Shown here piece after piece: positions 11,812 to 22,130 of a stretch of 64,000 nucleotides of DNA (its first letter is position 1; every line of letters starts with the position of its first letter). The stretch covers positions 501,030,544 through 501,094,543 of the forward strand of contig NC_053037.3 of NCBI RefSeq assembly GCF_002575655.3, given 5' to 3'. Both the position numbers and the translations under genes were made by a program. The DNA is from Aegilops tauschii subsp. strangulata. Its lineage: Eukaryota > Streptophyta > Magnoliopsida > Poales > Poaceae. Under the pieces are notes generated by a model. It was not told the DNA's origin, made no database searches, and was given only the letters and a program-made list of their open reading frames with translations.

Positions 11812-14044
11812 ACACCCGACCGCAGTTGTGCGGTCAGGGTGATACTTGGCGTCAAAGATGAGGGGCGTGCTGGACCACTTCAGCGGCTTCTAAGCGTCGA
11901 ACGAAGGCTCCGCCACTGTAATCTCACGCGCCCACTGTTTGAGCTGGTGGTGAGAAGTATGCAGCGAGGCGCCACCGTCGACGCACATGGCCTCTGTAGC
12001 CTTCTGGAACTCTTGCTCGTCGGACTCCTAGTCCTCGTCATGATCATCATCTTCTTGCTTCTTGTTGCGGCCCTGAGCGGGCCTCTCTTGTTGGCCTTGT
12101 CGCGGCAGCCTCCTTCGCTACCACGCTTCTTGCCGGATCCCTCGGCACCATCCTGGCCCTTCTCCTTGTCCCGCCTCTCGTACTCAGCTTTTTGCTTCTC
12201 AGCAAGCAACTCGACTTGTCGGCAGTTCTGGAGGTCGTGGCCCTTGGTACGGTGGATCTTGCAGTACTGCTTGTCGGAGCTTCCTGGCTTGTCGGCAACC
12301 GCCAAGGCCCGGCAGGCGGAGCACCCGGCAATCTCCTTGCCGGGGTCGTCTGCCTTGGCCTTCTTGGCGGCGCCGGTGCTGTCGGATCCCTCGATGGCAA
12401 GCATGGTCTTGCCCTTGTGTTTCCTGTTGCGACGCCGGCTTCATCGGGGTGGCGGTGTCTTCATCAGTAGAGTCGGTTTCCGCGCCGGCGTCCTCGCCGT
12501 GGTACTTCCTTCCCTCTTCAGCCCGGGCGCACCTATCGGCCAGAACATGAAGTTCGGCCACATCCTTAACCTTGTTCATCGCCAGCTCTTCGCGCATCTT
12601 GCGGTTGCGCACGTTCTGATGGAACGCGCTGATCACGGCGGCGGGATGAACATCAGGGATGTTGTACTGCACCCGGTTGAACCTCTGGATGTACTTGCGC
12701 AGGATTTCCCCTTCCTTCTGGGGAATGATATGCAGATCACTGGCCTGGCCGTGAGCTTGGTGGCCCCTGGTGAAGGCACCAACGAACTCATGGCACAGAT
12801 CCGACCAAGAAGAGATGGAATCCGCCGGCAAGTGCATCAACCAAGACATGACGTTAGGCTTCAGTGCCAACGGGAAGTAATTGGCAAGCACCTTGTCGTC
12901 GTGAGCTCCGGCAGCTTGCATCGCGATGGTGTAGATGCTGAGGAACTCTGACGGATGGGTCTTGTCGTTGTACTTCTCGCCAACGTCAGGCTTGAACGTG
13001 CAGTGGGACGGCCACTGGAACTGCCGCAGATCACGGGTAAAAGCTGGGCAACCCACCTCGTAAGGTAGGCCGCTGGAGCTCCCCGGCGCTAGGTGGTCCA
13101 TAGAGGGTCCCGCCCGCTTGTCCGACTGGTGGTGCGTATCGTGCCGACGCTCGATAGTGGTTCAAGCAGCTTTGTGGGCTCGTTCTCGAAGAACTTGGCG
13201 TTGGTCGCGGTGGGTCTGTGGGTCGGACGACGCTATGGAAATATTATCACAAGCATCATCGAGGCGGACCGACACCCGCGGTGGCTGGCGTGGAGGAGGG
13301 GAGTGCATCGTGGCCGCGGCACCCCCGGCCCCTCCACCGCTGGCATGCGGTGGTTCAACGGAGCGCCGGCACGAAGGCCCCGCCGGTCGCGGATCATCTT
13401 TATTGGCGACGGCGACGAGCCTCCGGATGGTGGCTCTCCACTCGTCAAGCTTCTCTGCAGCAGGAGGGAAGTCGAGGAGCAGCTGCGCGTGCGCCAAAGC
13501 TTCTGCTGGCGTGGGTGGTGGTGACAGCTGCGTGGACTGTGGCGCGCTTCGACTTCTAACTACGTTAGAAGGAGCTCTACCACGGCCCAGCGGCTGCGTG
13601 CCATTTTCGCCAGCACTTCGGCGAGCATGCTGGACTCCTTCGTCCTGCGGACGATGCACAGGGCTCTTCCCATGGCGGTGTCCAGGGTCTCCAGTGTGGT
13701 GGCGCTGCTCGTCGCGCGCACCCTGGGAAGAGCGCGCTGTGGGCGCCGGCGTGGGCGTCTTGGAGGTTGCTGCGCCGCCCGTGGGTGGCACAACGACACT
13801 CCTGGAGGGCCCCGCGCCGCCTGCAGGGGGGGCCATCTCCGTCTTTGGATTTGGTGGCGTGCGGCCCGTCGCCTGGCGCATGAACGACGCTGCTTGCCAG
13901 GCTCTGATTGCCAGAGTGATGCTGGTGCTCGCGACCTGCGGCCTGGGTCCTGTCCGCGACAGGCCCGCTGCTCGCCCGCACTGGCACGGGCCGTTCGGCT
14001 CCCGACGAGCCGATCACCGTGACCGTCTTCTTCTTGGGAGCCAT
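11812..14044 (-). pseudogene. Tat-lineage Gypsy gag
   Basis: Capsid/nucleocapsid protein that packages element RNA. ATG at 14044 starts MAPKKKTVTVIG, only about 55 bp inside the primer site. A Pro/Ala-rich N-terminal region (to about 13250, across a frame change) precedes the capsid-like domain (13101 to about 12450: FQWPSHCTFKPDV, YFPLALKPNVMSWL, LRKYIQRFNRV). Near 12270 a zinc knuckle of CX2HX4HX4C form reads CKIHRTKGHDLQNC, followed by a charged Lys/Glu-rich tail. At least two frameshifts (near 13880 and 12390) interrupt it. The capsid frame and the pol frame are the same, consistent with an ancestral single gag-pol frame. Confidence 0.82.
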
Positions 14045-14095
14045 GGCGATGAAGAACTGCTAGGCTAACTACTAGACCAGATTCTCACAATTGCG

Positions 14096-14115
14096 CCCCC
14101 TACCTGGCACACCAA
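14096..14115 (-). other. Primer-binding site of element A
   Basis: On the minus strand, TGGTGTGCCAGGTAGGGGGC begins a few bases inside the LTR end, where a primer site is expected. TGGCxCGCCAGGTAGGGGG-like sites are common in plant Gypsy elements; I do not assign the tRNA. Confidence 0.65.
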
Positions 14116-14619
14116 AGATGTCGGTGGGAAACGACACCAATGGGATCACAAGAATCCCTACTACGGTTGCCGGGGAGCGGTGTTGTGAGAAGAGCAGGAT
14201 TAGCAGTCAGCACAAGGATCGTTTACCCAGGTTCGGGCCACGAAGATGCGTAATACCCTAGTCCTGCTTTGGTGTGTATTTGAGAGAGTTCTTGAGCTCT
14301 CGAACTAGCTATGGTGGCTGCGTAGTCCAAAAGAGCCGAATCCCTCTCCAGTATGCCAAGGGCCTCCTTTTATAGTTGAAAGGGGCTGCCACAGTGGCAC
14401 ACAGGAAGTGGAAAGGCCTACAGTGCTACGAGCTTATCGCTCGTGTTATAGGACAAGACGCATTTAATGTGTAGCTTAGGTTTCCCTTAGCTTTATTGGG
14501 GACGGGAACGAGGCCCGTCCCGTCCGTTGCCGCCTCGCCTTGCTTCAACACGCGCCCAGGCCAGCTGTGCATGCGGCGCCATGTAGGCAGGCAGGCAGCT
14601 GAGGTGGTGCGGTTGTAGG

Positions 14620-14639
14620 GTCTTCACGAAGATCTGCAT
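14620..14639 (-). other. Polyubiquitin-junction-like motif, copy 2 of element A
   Basis: Minus strand ATGCAGATCTTCGTGAAGAC preceded by GGTGGC, encoding GGMQIFVKT, the junction between ubiquitin repeats. It lies 320 bp from the other copy in the same LTR, the same spacing as in element B. Confidence 0.6.
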
Positions 14640-14784
14640 GCCACCACACATGTGCTTGCTGAGTTGGCGTAGAGGCCGCCCGTCGCCACGCAGGTGCCTG
14701 CCCTGTGGTTGAGCTAGCAGCTGCTTGGGGACGAAGGTGGAGTCTTGGTCGACGCGGGCCTGGCTGTGGCCCCACTGACACCCT

Positions 14785-15119
14785 TGGCAAGGGCCTTACC
14801 GGGGGCCCGGCAAGGGTCTTGCCATGGCGTTGCAGTCGTCCCCGGCAAGGCGCTTGCCGTGGGTCTTGTGGATCTCCTCGGCAAGGATCCCGCCGAGGGT
14901 CGCCGTCTTCTGGTTCTCATCTGATCTCATGTCTCTATGGTCTTGACAAAGATTTGCATGCTACCACGCAGGTGCCTCCCGAGCCCTAGTTCCAATGTGG
15001 TTGGTTGAGTTGGAACCCGTGGGCTCAAGGGTGGCTCGCTCTATTAGCATCGGGCAAGTTGCCCTGGCAAGGCTCTTGCCGGGGCCGTGAAGGCTGCCCC
15101 GGCAAGGGCCTTGCCGGGG
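14785..15119. repeat. Palindromic GGCAAG/CTTGCC module array in U3 of element A
   Basis: Six copies of an inverted-repeat module of the form CCGGCAAGnnnCTTGCCGG. The first four lie between 14785 and about 14900 and the last two at 15064-15084 and 15097-15119. Arms are often broken by single changes. The same kind of array lies in the element B LTR. Confidence 0.75.
14940..14959 (-). other. Polyubiquitin-junction-like motif, copy 1 of element A
   Basis: Minus strand encodes HLRGSMQIFVKTIE in one frame, close to the ubiquitin junction LRGGMQIFVKTL. No other ubiquitin sequence is seen around it. Confidence 0.55.
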
Positions 15120-15295
15120 GAGTCCACCTCGCCCTCTCGCTCTTTGGTCTTGGCATTGCCTTGGCCGTCTTGTGCTTCAGCTTCTCTCCTGCTCCCCTCC
15201 TCTGCCCTGCTTAGTGTGGTCGTGGCGCGCGGCTCCGACTGCCCGTGCACAAGTAAAAGGGTACAAAGGTGTGCCCCTTCTTTTGTACACCGACA

Positions 15296-15454
15296 TCTTT
15301 CGTGTTTGCTTACGTTATACATCGGTTATTATTACCTGCTACTTTATTGTTCAAACTTGAGTTTTAAAATGCCCGTGGGGCACATATCGAGGCAACAACA
15401 AATAGTATCTGTCTACTATCTGGTTATCTGGGGTCTTCTATGTGGTTCATGTTG
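15296..15454. other. Unassigned junction between elements A and B
   Basis: AT-rich 159 bp between the element A LTR and the first sequence alignable to element B. I see no gene, repeat terminus or duplicated target site that explains it. Confidence 0.4.
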
Positions 15455-15533
15455 GGTGGGCAGACCCTGAGAAGATGGTATTCTAGTGAGCAATTCCTGG
15501 AACATCGAACATCTTCGTAAGTTTTACACGTAA
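15455..15533 (+). pseudogene. Last codons of element B pol
   Basis: The frame ending at TAA 15531-15533 reads NSWNIEHLRKFYT, matching the C-terminus NSWNIEHLRKFYP of element A pol after its TGA. An in-frame TGA lies just upstream (15468-15470). Similarity fades to the left of about 15455. Confidence 0.7.
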
Positions 15534-15673
15534 GGCGCGGTTCCGGGCCTCCCGGCGAACCACCTTTTGTACAAGCCTTGTCGGCAAGGCATGTAACCCA
15601 TTGTACAAAGCCAGGCGCAGACCCTGAGCATAAATAAATGAAGCGCTGGCGCCCTAAGTTTTAGCATGCATGC

Positions 15674-17249
15674 TGATACGTCTCCAACGTATCTATAATT
15701 TTTTATTGCTTCATGCTATATTATATTCTGTTTTGGATGATTAATGGGCTTTGTTATACACTTTTATATTATTTTCGAGAGTAACCTATTAACCAGAGGC
15801 CCAGCCCAAATTGCTGTTTTTTTGCCTATTTCAGAGTTTCGCAGAAAAAGAATATCAAACGGAGTCCAAACGGAATGAAACCTTCGAGAACGTGATTTTC
15901 AGAACAAACATGATCCAGAGGACTTGGATTCTACGTCAAGAAATCAACCAGGAGAGCACGAGGCAGGGGGCGCGCCTACCCCCCTGGGCGCGCCCTCCAC
16001 CCTCGTGGGGCCCACGTTGCTCCACCGACGTACTTCTTCCTCCTATATATACCTACGTACCCCAAAACCAACAGAAGCATCCACGAAAACCTAATTCCAC
16101 CGCCGCAACCTTCTGTACCCGTGAGATCCCATCTTGGGGCCTTTTCCGGCGTCCTGCCGGAGGGGGCATTGATCACGGAGGGCTTCTACATCAACACCAT
16201 AGCCTCTCCGATGATGTGTGAGTAGTTTACCTCAGACCTTCGGGTCCATAGTTATTAGCTAGATGGCTTCTTCTCTCTCTTTGGATCTCAATACAAAGTT
16301 CTCCACGATTCTCGTGGAGATCTATTCGATGTAATCTTCTTTTGCGGTGTGTTTGTTGAGACCGATGAATTGTGGGTTTATGATCAAGTTTATCTATGAA
16401 CAATATTTGAATCTTCTCTGAATTCTTTTATGTATGATTGGTTATCTTTGCAAGTCTCTTCGAATTATCAGTTTGGTTTGGCCTACTAGATTGATCTTTC
16501 TTGCAATGGGAGAAGTGCTTAGCTTTGCGGGTTCAATCTTGCGGTGTCCTTTCCCAGTGACAGCAGGGGCAGCAAGGCACGTATTGTATTGTTGTCGTCG
16601 AGGATAACAAGATAGGGTTTATATCATATTGCATGAGTTTATCCCTCTACATCATGTCATCTTACTTAAAGCATTACTCTGTTCTTTTGAACTTAATACT
16701 CTAGATGCATGTTGGATAGCGGTCGATGTGTGGAGTAATAGTAGTAGATGCAGGCAGGAGTCGGTCTACTTGTCACAGACGTGATGCCTATATACATGAT
16801 CATACCTAGATATTCTCATAACTATGCTCAATTCTATCAATTGCTGAACAGTAATTTGTTCACCCACCGTAATACTTGTGCTCTTGAGAGAAGCCAGTAG
16901 TGAAACCTATGGCCCCCGGGTCTATTTTCCATCATATTAATCTTCCAACACTTAGCTAATTTTATTGCCTTTTATTTTACTTTGCATCTTTATTATAAAA
17001 ATACCAAAAATATTATCTTATCATTTCTATCAGATCTCACTTTCGTAGTGACCGTGAAGGGATTGACAACCCCTTTATTGTGTTGGTTGCTAGGTTTTTA
17101 TTTGTTTGTGTAGGTGCGAGGGACTTGAGCGTGGCCTCCTACTGGATTGATACCTTGGTTCTCAAAAACTGAGAGAAATACTTACGCTACTTTACTGCAT
17201 CACCCTTTCCTCTTCAAGGGAAAACCAACGCAGTGCTCAAGACGTACCA
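15674..17249 (+). repeat. Solo LTR, Athila-like, TSD CATGC
   Basis: A 1576-bp LTR from TGATACGTCTCCAACGTAT to GACGTACCA, flanked by the 5-bp duplication CATGC (15669-15673 and 17250-17254). No internal domain remains, so it is a solo LTR left by unequal recombination. Removing it restores the collinearity of element B with element A. It resembles LTRs I associate with the Fatima group, but the name is tentative. Short ORFs inside it are LTR sequence, not genes. Confidence 0.9.
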
Positions 17250-17254
17250 CATGC

Positions 17255-18312
17255 TAGGTTGAGTCTCTCTCTTTGTTAGGGTTGATAGTGCTCAGCGGCA
17301 ACTAACCCTTAGCATAGAGGTCGAGCGTGTGTCTTTCTGTCTTTTCTTTGGTTCGCTGGCTGCACGGGCGTTTCTGCCAAACCATTTAAGAGCAGGGAGA
17401 CGGACCGACATCCTCGACCCCGGCAAGCCATTGCCGGGGGCTGCAAATTCAAGTATCCAACCACGGCAAGCCAAGGTCGCCGGGGGCTGTAGATTCAGAT
17501 AAGTCTTCTATCTCCTGTTATGCGTTTCCGTATGGGACTTGGGCGTATGAAACCTCGTTTATTCCTGAACCACCGTGCTCCCCCTTTCCTCTACCCAAGA
17601 ACTCCTCATTGGGCCAGAACTTGGTTGTAGTTGCGGTGACAAGGGAACAAACGAAGGGCCTAATCCTACTTCGCCCCTGCCTCCGCCAAGAGCGTGAGTA
17701 TGGTCGAGCTATGAAGTGGGAGGACGGCAAGGCCTGTTGTCGGGCGACAATGTTTATCTTAAAAATAACAAGGATTTATTCCTTGGCATGGGCCTCGCTC
17801 ATGCACAAAAGAACCCGGCAAACACCCCTTTTTCATTAATACGTTGCAAACAAGTACATTTCGTACGGAATGTAAGCATAAGCAAGGGGATTACAAGGTT
17901 TAAATATGACAAATGCCCGCGGGGTTAAAAACTAAAAAAAGGATAAAATGCCTGTAATCTCTTTCTTGTCCCTCTCCCGAGGAAGCGGACCAAGATAGTA
18001 GAAGGGCAAAAGGAGTGCCTAGGCGAGGTACGAACAGGAGAATACACCAAGAGAACATCCCGCAGTCGTCCAGAAGAAGGCCGGTGATGACGGTGCCGGA
18101 AGAAGAGCCGAAAGACGAGGCAGCGGGCCGGCAATACGTGACGAAGGCGTCGATGCCATCGTACTCTGACTTGACGGCCCGCCACCCGCCTTCTTCACCT
18201 TCCCCGTCCCTCCAATGCCAGCCGCCCAAGGCGACAACCCCGAGAAGTTCAAGGAGCTGGCGATGCATATGATGGTGCTACCGACGTCGCCTAGGGACAG
18301 TGTGTCCGACGC
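17255..18312 (+). other. 3' non-coding region of element B
   Basis: Collinear in inverted orientation with 6432-7500 of element A. It contains GGCAAGCC/GCCGGGGGCTG blocks and no supported gene. Confidence 0.7.
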
Positions 18313-18988
18313 CTAGTCAAACCCGTCATCCTCCCGCCCGCTACCCTCGTCGTCGATGTCGCTGTCCTCCTCGTCTCGCCCGAAGAGGTGCTTTCGCCAT
18401 GGGTCGAGCTCTCTGCACAACACCCTAGCCTGTGTCCCGAGCGCCCGAATACCTTGATGGAGAGCAGGTCGCTCTCCGCTAGCTTGAAGTAGAGGACGTG
18501 CCCATCCATCAAGCAATGGGCACGTGCGAAGGTTTTCCAGCCCCGACGAAGAAGACATGAGGGGCGGGGAACCCTGTGTTCACCTGCAGGTCGCCATGGC
18601 AACACCCCTCCATGTGAAGCCTTAGCCTCGGTGGCCGGTCGATCTCCAGCACCCTCGCAAACGCCTCGGGAAGCTGAGGGCGGCTGCGCGGTGGCTCGTG
18701 CAGCTGCAGGATGAACTCCAGCGTCGTGTCCCCGGCATGGCCGCTCGACGAAGCAGGAGGAGACGGCGAAGGGGATGGTGACGGAGATGGTGACGACGCG
18801 GGTGTCCCCCAACCACGCCCACCTCTGCCTCGACCGCCTCGCCGACCGCGACCCCGGCCGGCGCCTCTACCTCGAGCGTGGCCTTCACCTTGGGCATCCG
18901 GCTCTGCCTTGACCGCCGCAGCTCTCTGGCGGGAGGAAGACCTGGTCGCCTCCACGGAAGAACGGCCACGACCACGCCCTTTCGCCAT
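18313..18988 (-). pseudogene. Antisense ORF of element B with B3-like domain
   Basis: Reads against element transcription. I start it at ATG 18988 (MAKGRGRGRSS), not at the upstream in-frame ATG 19042, because a TATA box (TATAAA at 19066-19061) would place the RNA start near 19030. A basic Gly/Arg-rich N-terminus and a Pro/Ser run precede a region with B3-fold features: QLPEAFARVLEIDRPP then RLRLHMEGC (first strands), a GWKTFARAH segment, HVLYFKL and IKVFGRSGHRLGCC (last strands). The protein ends in an acidic tail (EEDSDIDDEGSGREDDGFD, TAG 18315-18313). One frameshift near 18545 splits the domain. B3 domains bind DNA in plant transcription factors; assignment here is by pattern only. A related antisense ORF lies at 48281-49214. 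Confidence 0.65.
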
Positions 18989-19060
18989 GGCAGTGGATGG
19001 AGAATGGAGACGAAGGGGAGACGCGAGGAGATGCTCCTCCACCTCCCCCTGAGTCCCCTT

Positions 19061-19066
19061 TTTATA
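19061..19066 (-). promoter_or_regulatory. TATA box of the element B antisense ORF
   Basis: Minus-strand GCTATAAAAAGGGG centred here lies 73 bp upstream of the ATG at 18988. The antisense ORF in element F has TATAAA 86 bp upstream of its ATG, so the arrangement is shared. Confidence 0.6.
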
Positions 19067-19745
19067 GCTGGGCGAGGAAGGCTAAAAGGCTGGCTCTACG
19101 CCTCTGAAGAGCCCGCTCTAGTTCGGCTCATTAAGTTGGCGATGAGCAAGGCCATCGACCGCCCTCCTCGCCCAATCAAAGGCACGGAAGGATTGGCCAC
19201 CACGCGTCTTCCCATATCCCGTGCGTCTGTCACCTACCCCACGCCGTGCATGCGGCGTACGTGGCGCAAGGGGCGGGCGTAGTGGAAAACGTGGAACGAC
19301 GGTTCCAAGGCAGAGAGAGTAAATGAGCAGCGGCCATGTAGTTTTAAAAGGGGCACGCAAGCCGCCTCTTTACAATTCACCACGGGATGACACGAGCATG
19401 CTGCGGTCATCCCACGCACGACCCCCACGTCACGCATTCAACACGGGTCGTGGGGAAGCGAACAGATGAGGAAGTTACTGCGGTAAAACTCCACCACGCA
19501 CGCCCGCGCACCATTCTGGTCCTGGCCCAATAACGCCCCGCGCTTATATGTGGCCCAGGCCCGGGGGCTCCTGTCGGTGTACAAAAGTAGGGGTCCTTTT
19601 TGTACCCCTTTACTTGTGCGCGGGCAGTCGCAGCCACACACCCGCAGCCGCGCTTACCAGGGCAAAGGAAGCAAAGGCACAAGACTACTAGAGCAATGCT
19701 CAAGACCAGAAGCATGAAGAGCGGAGGGGCGAGGTGAAGCTCCCC

Positions 19746-20124
19746 CTGGCAAGGCCCTTGCCGGGGTGGCCTTCACGGCCCCGGCAAGAGCCTTGCCAAG
19801 GCGACTTGCTCAAACACCAACGAGGCCGCAACCCTTGAGTCTAAGAGTTCCGACGCCATCAACCACACTGGAACCAAGGCTCGGGAGGCACCTCCATGGT
19901 GGCATGCAGATCTTTGTGAAGACAAAAAGGTTTGCAAGGCCTAGACAGGAACCAGGAAACAAGATAACAAGGCTCCTTGCCGAGGATGCCCACGAGGCCC
20001 CGGCAAGGTTCCTGCCGAAGATACCCACGAGGCCCCGGCAAGACTCTTGCCGAGGGCACCCACAAGGCCCTAGCAAGATCCTTGCCGGGAATATCAGCAA
20101 GACCACGGCAAGGCCTTGCCGCCC
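19746..20124. repeat. Palindromic GGCAAG/CTTGCC module array in U3 of element B
   Basis: Seven inverted-repeat modules of the form CCCCGGCAAGnnnCTTGCCGGGG; after the first two, spacing is about 26-30 bp. Two modules have one damaged arm. Equivalent to 14785-15119 in element A. Confidence 0.75.
19904..19923 (+). other. Polyubiquitin-junction-like motif, copy 1 of element B
   Basis: ATGCAGATCTTTGTGAAGAC preceded by GGTGGC; in frame it encodes HLHGGMQIFVKT. Sense to the element, within U3. Confidence 0.6.
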
Positions 20125-20224
20125 CGTCGCCGCTCCAGACCAGCGACCGACCCACCAACTAAACAGGTACCCACGTGGTTGTACGTGGCTCCCAAGCCAA
20201 CTAGTCAAGAACCTACGTGGTGGC

Positions 20225-20244
20225 ATGCAGATCTTCGTGAAGAC
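20225..20244 (+). other. Polyubiquitin-junction-like motif, copy 2 of element B
   Basis: Preceded by CTACGTGGTGGC, the frame encodes LRGGMQIFVKTL, identical to the junction between consecutive ubiquitin units. Homology to ubiquitin stops right after. It lies 321 bp after copy 1. Confidence 0.65.
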
Positions 20245-20739
20245 CCTGCCACCACCCAGCTCAGCAGCCTGCCTGCCTACATGGCGCTGCATGCCTTGTT
20301 GGCCTGGACGCGTGTCGGAGCAGGATGCAGCGGTGACGGACGGGACGGGCTCCATTGCCATCCCCGATAAAGCAAGGGGACACCTAAGTAGCGCATTTAA
20401 TGTGTTTTCTCATGTGATGTCAGGCGATAAACTCAACTACTGCATACCTTTCCACCTCCTGTGTGCCACTGTGGCAGCCCCTTTGACTATAAAAGGAGGC
20501 CCGTGGCATACTGTGAGAGGATTCGGACTTTTTGGACCCGGCACGCACTGTAGCTAGTCCAAGAACACTAGATAAACACAAACCAGCAGGATTAGGGTAT
20601 TACGCATCACTTGCGGCCCGAACCTGGATAAACTCCCTCCTGTTGATCTTCTAAACTTGCTCTTTTTATAGCCCCGCGCCCCAGCAACCGTAGTAGGGAT
20701 TCCCTGTGATCCCATAGGTGTCGTTCTTGAACCTCGACA

Positions 20740-21699
20740 CTCAAGCAATATGATATAAACCCCATCTTTTTATCCTTGATGGCAACAATACAATACGTGC
20801 CTTGCTGCCCCTACTGTCACTGGGAAAGGACACCGCAAGATTGAACCCAAAGCTAAGCACTTCTCCCATTTCAAGAAAGATCAATCTAGTACGCCAAACT
20901 AAATCGATAATTCGAAGAGACTCGCAAAGATATCAAATCATGCATATAAGAATTCAGAGAACAACCAAATATTGTTCATAGATAAACTTGATCATAAATC
21001 CACAATTCATCGGATCTCGGCAAACACACCGCAAAAAGAATTACATCGAATAGATCTCCAAGAACATCGAGGAGAACTTTGTATTGAGAACCAAAGAGAG
21101 AGAAGAAGCCATCTAGCTAATAACTATGGACCCGAAGGTCTGTGGTAAACTACTCACACATCATCGGAGAGGCTATGGTGTTGATGTAGAAGCCCTCCTT
21201 GATCGAATCCCCCTCCGGCAGATCGCCGGAAAAGGCCCCAGATGGGATCTCACGGGTATAGAAGGTTGCGGCGGTGGAAAAGTGGTTTCGTGGCTCTCCT
21301 GGATGTTTTTAGGGTATAAGAGTATATATAGGCGAAAGAGGTACGTCAGTGGAGCTCCGTGGGGCCCACGAGGGTAGGGGCGCGCCTACCCCCTGGGCTT
21401 GCCCCCTGCCTCGTGGAAGCTTCGCGGACCTCCAGACTTGTACTCCAAGTCTCCTGGGTTGCGTTTGTTCCAAGAAAGATCCTCGCGAAGGTTTCATTCC
21501 GTTTGGATTTCGTTTGATATTCCTTTTCTGCGAAACACTAAAATAGGCAAAAAAACAGAAACTGGCACTGGGCCTCCGGTTAATAGGTTAGTCCCAAAAA
21601 ATAATATAAAAGTGCATATTAAAGCCCATTAAACATCCAAAACAGATAATATAATAGCATGGAACAATCAAAATTTATAGATACGTTGGAGACGTATCA
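20740..21699 (-). repeat. Truncated Athila-like LTR
   Basis: On the minus strand it starts TGATACGTCTCCAACGTATC at 21699 and aligns with the first 960 bp of the solo LTR at 15674-17249. Its 3' third is missing at 20740, where the element B LTR begins. No primer site or internal domain follows on the right; instead a CACTA coding end starts, so the LTR end lies inside a CACTA sequence. Confidence 0.82.
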
Positions 21700-21701
21700 T
21701 G

Positions 21702-21803
21702 CAACAACAAGCGCTGGAGGATTTAAGCGTCAAACAAGAGAAAGTTAATAAGCTTGCTAAGCATCTTGCCAGCATTATGGATACCCTGGATATTGTTTCT
21801 TGA
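21702..21803 (+). pseudogene. C-terminal exon remnant of a CACTA protein
   Basis: Thirty-three codons and TGA (21801-21803) encode a Lys/Glu-rich amphipathic segment including LSVKQEKVNKLAKHLASIMD and ending DTLDIVS, which could form a coiled coil. It is cut on the left by the LTR at 21699. Too short for the usual ORF calling. Position in front of CACTA-like subterminal repeats suggests the transposon's last exon; the protein itself is not identified. Confidence 0.45.
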
Positions 21804-22130
21804 GCTCTTCTGAAGTGGTTTCAGTTCTGGACTTGTTTTGCTGTGGCGTTTATTTGCACTAGTGCCAACTTTGACAACCGGTGTATGTGATATGCTGCTT
21901 TATTCCCTATATTTGCACTGGTGGCGAACTTTGATGCCAAGTGGATGTAATATGATTAATAGTCATGATAGCCTAGCATAAGTTGCATGCTTATTTATTT
22001 CCTTGTTGTCTTGTTTATTTTTTTGCTTGTAGTCAGTGCAGTTCTTTTTCCGCGGTTTGCTAGTGGACGCAATAACCTATTTTTAAAACTAGGCCACAAT
22101 AACCACAGGCTACATATTTACTATAGTGAC

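Larger units (their letters stand above)
6334..15295 (-). mobile_element. Tat-lineage Gypsy retrotransposon (element A), 3' LTR lost
   Basis: Reads right to left: 5' LTR (14119-15295), primer site, gag, protease, reverse transcriptase, RNase H, integrase, then a 1.3-kb 3' region ending in an antisense ORF remnant. The Copia element cuts it at 6333, so its 3' LTR and target duplication are gone. The Tat assignment rests on a YMDDIVV reverse transcriptase box, an additional RNase H-like domain after the connection region and the antisense ORF between pol and the 3' LTR. Same family as element B (about 15455-20739), which lies in opposite orientation. Confidence 0.88.
14119..15295 (-). repeat. 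5' LTR of element A
   Basis: A 1177-bp LTR; on the minus strand it starts TGTCGGTGTACAAAAG at 15295 and ends CCCACCGACA at 14119. It aligns along its length with the LTR of element B (19572-20739). A TATA box, TATAAAAGG, lies on the minus strand at 14366-14374. The U3 part contains six GGCAAG-CTTGCC palindromic modules (14785-15119) and two ubiquitin-like junction motifs. Confidence 0.88.
15455..20739 (+). mobile_element. Tat-lineage Gypsy retrotransposon (element B), 5' truncated
   Basis: Same family as element A but in opposite orientation. It begins with the last codons of pol, then a 3' region (interrupted by a solo LTR at 15674-17249), an antisense ORF (18313-18988) and a 3' LTR (19572-20739). 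Gag, most of pol and the 5' LTR are missing. Its LTR abuts an unrelated LTR fragment at 20740, into which it probably inserted; the matching target duplication cannot be found because the left end is lost. Confidence 0.82.
19572..20739 (+). repeat. 3' LTR of element B
   Basis: An 1168-bp LTR from TGTCGGTGTACAAAAG to GAACCTCGACA, preceded by a polypurine tract GCCCGGGGGCTCC. TATA box TATAAAAGG at 20488-20496. U3 carries seven palindromic GGCAAG/CTTGCC modules (19746-20124) and two ubiquitin-like motifs (19904 and 20225). Full-length homolog of the element A LTR in inverted orientation. Confidence 0.88.

Noticed and set aside
12199..14068. Long plus-strand open frames opposite element A gag (for example 11839-12951 and 13118-14068)
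   Set aside because: They mirror the GC-rich gag coding strand and have no motif of their own.
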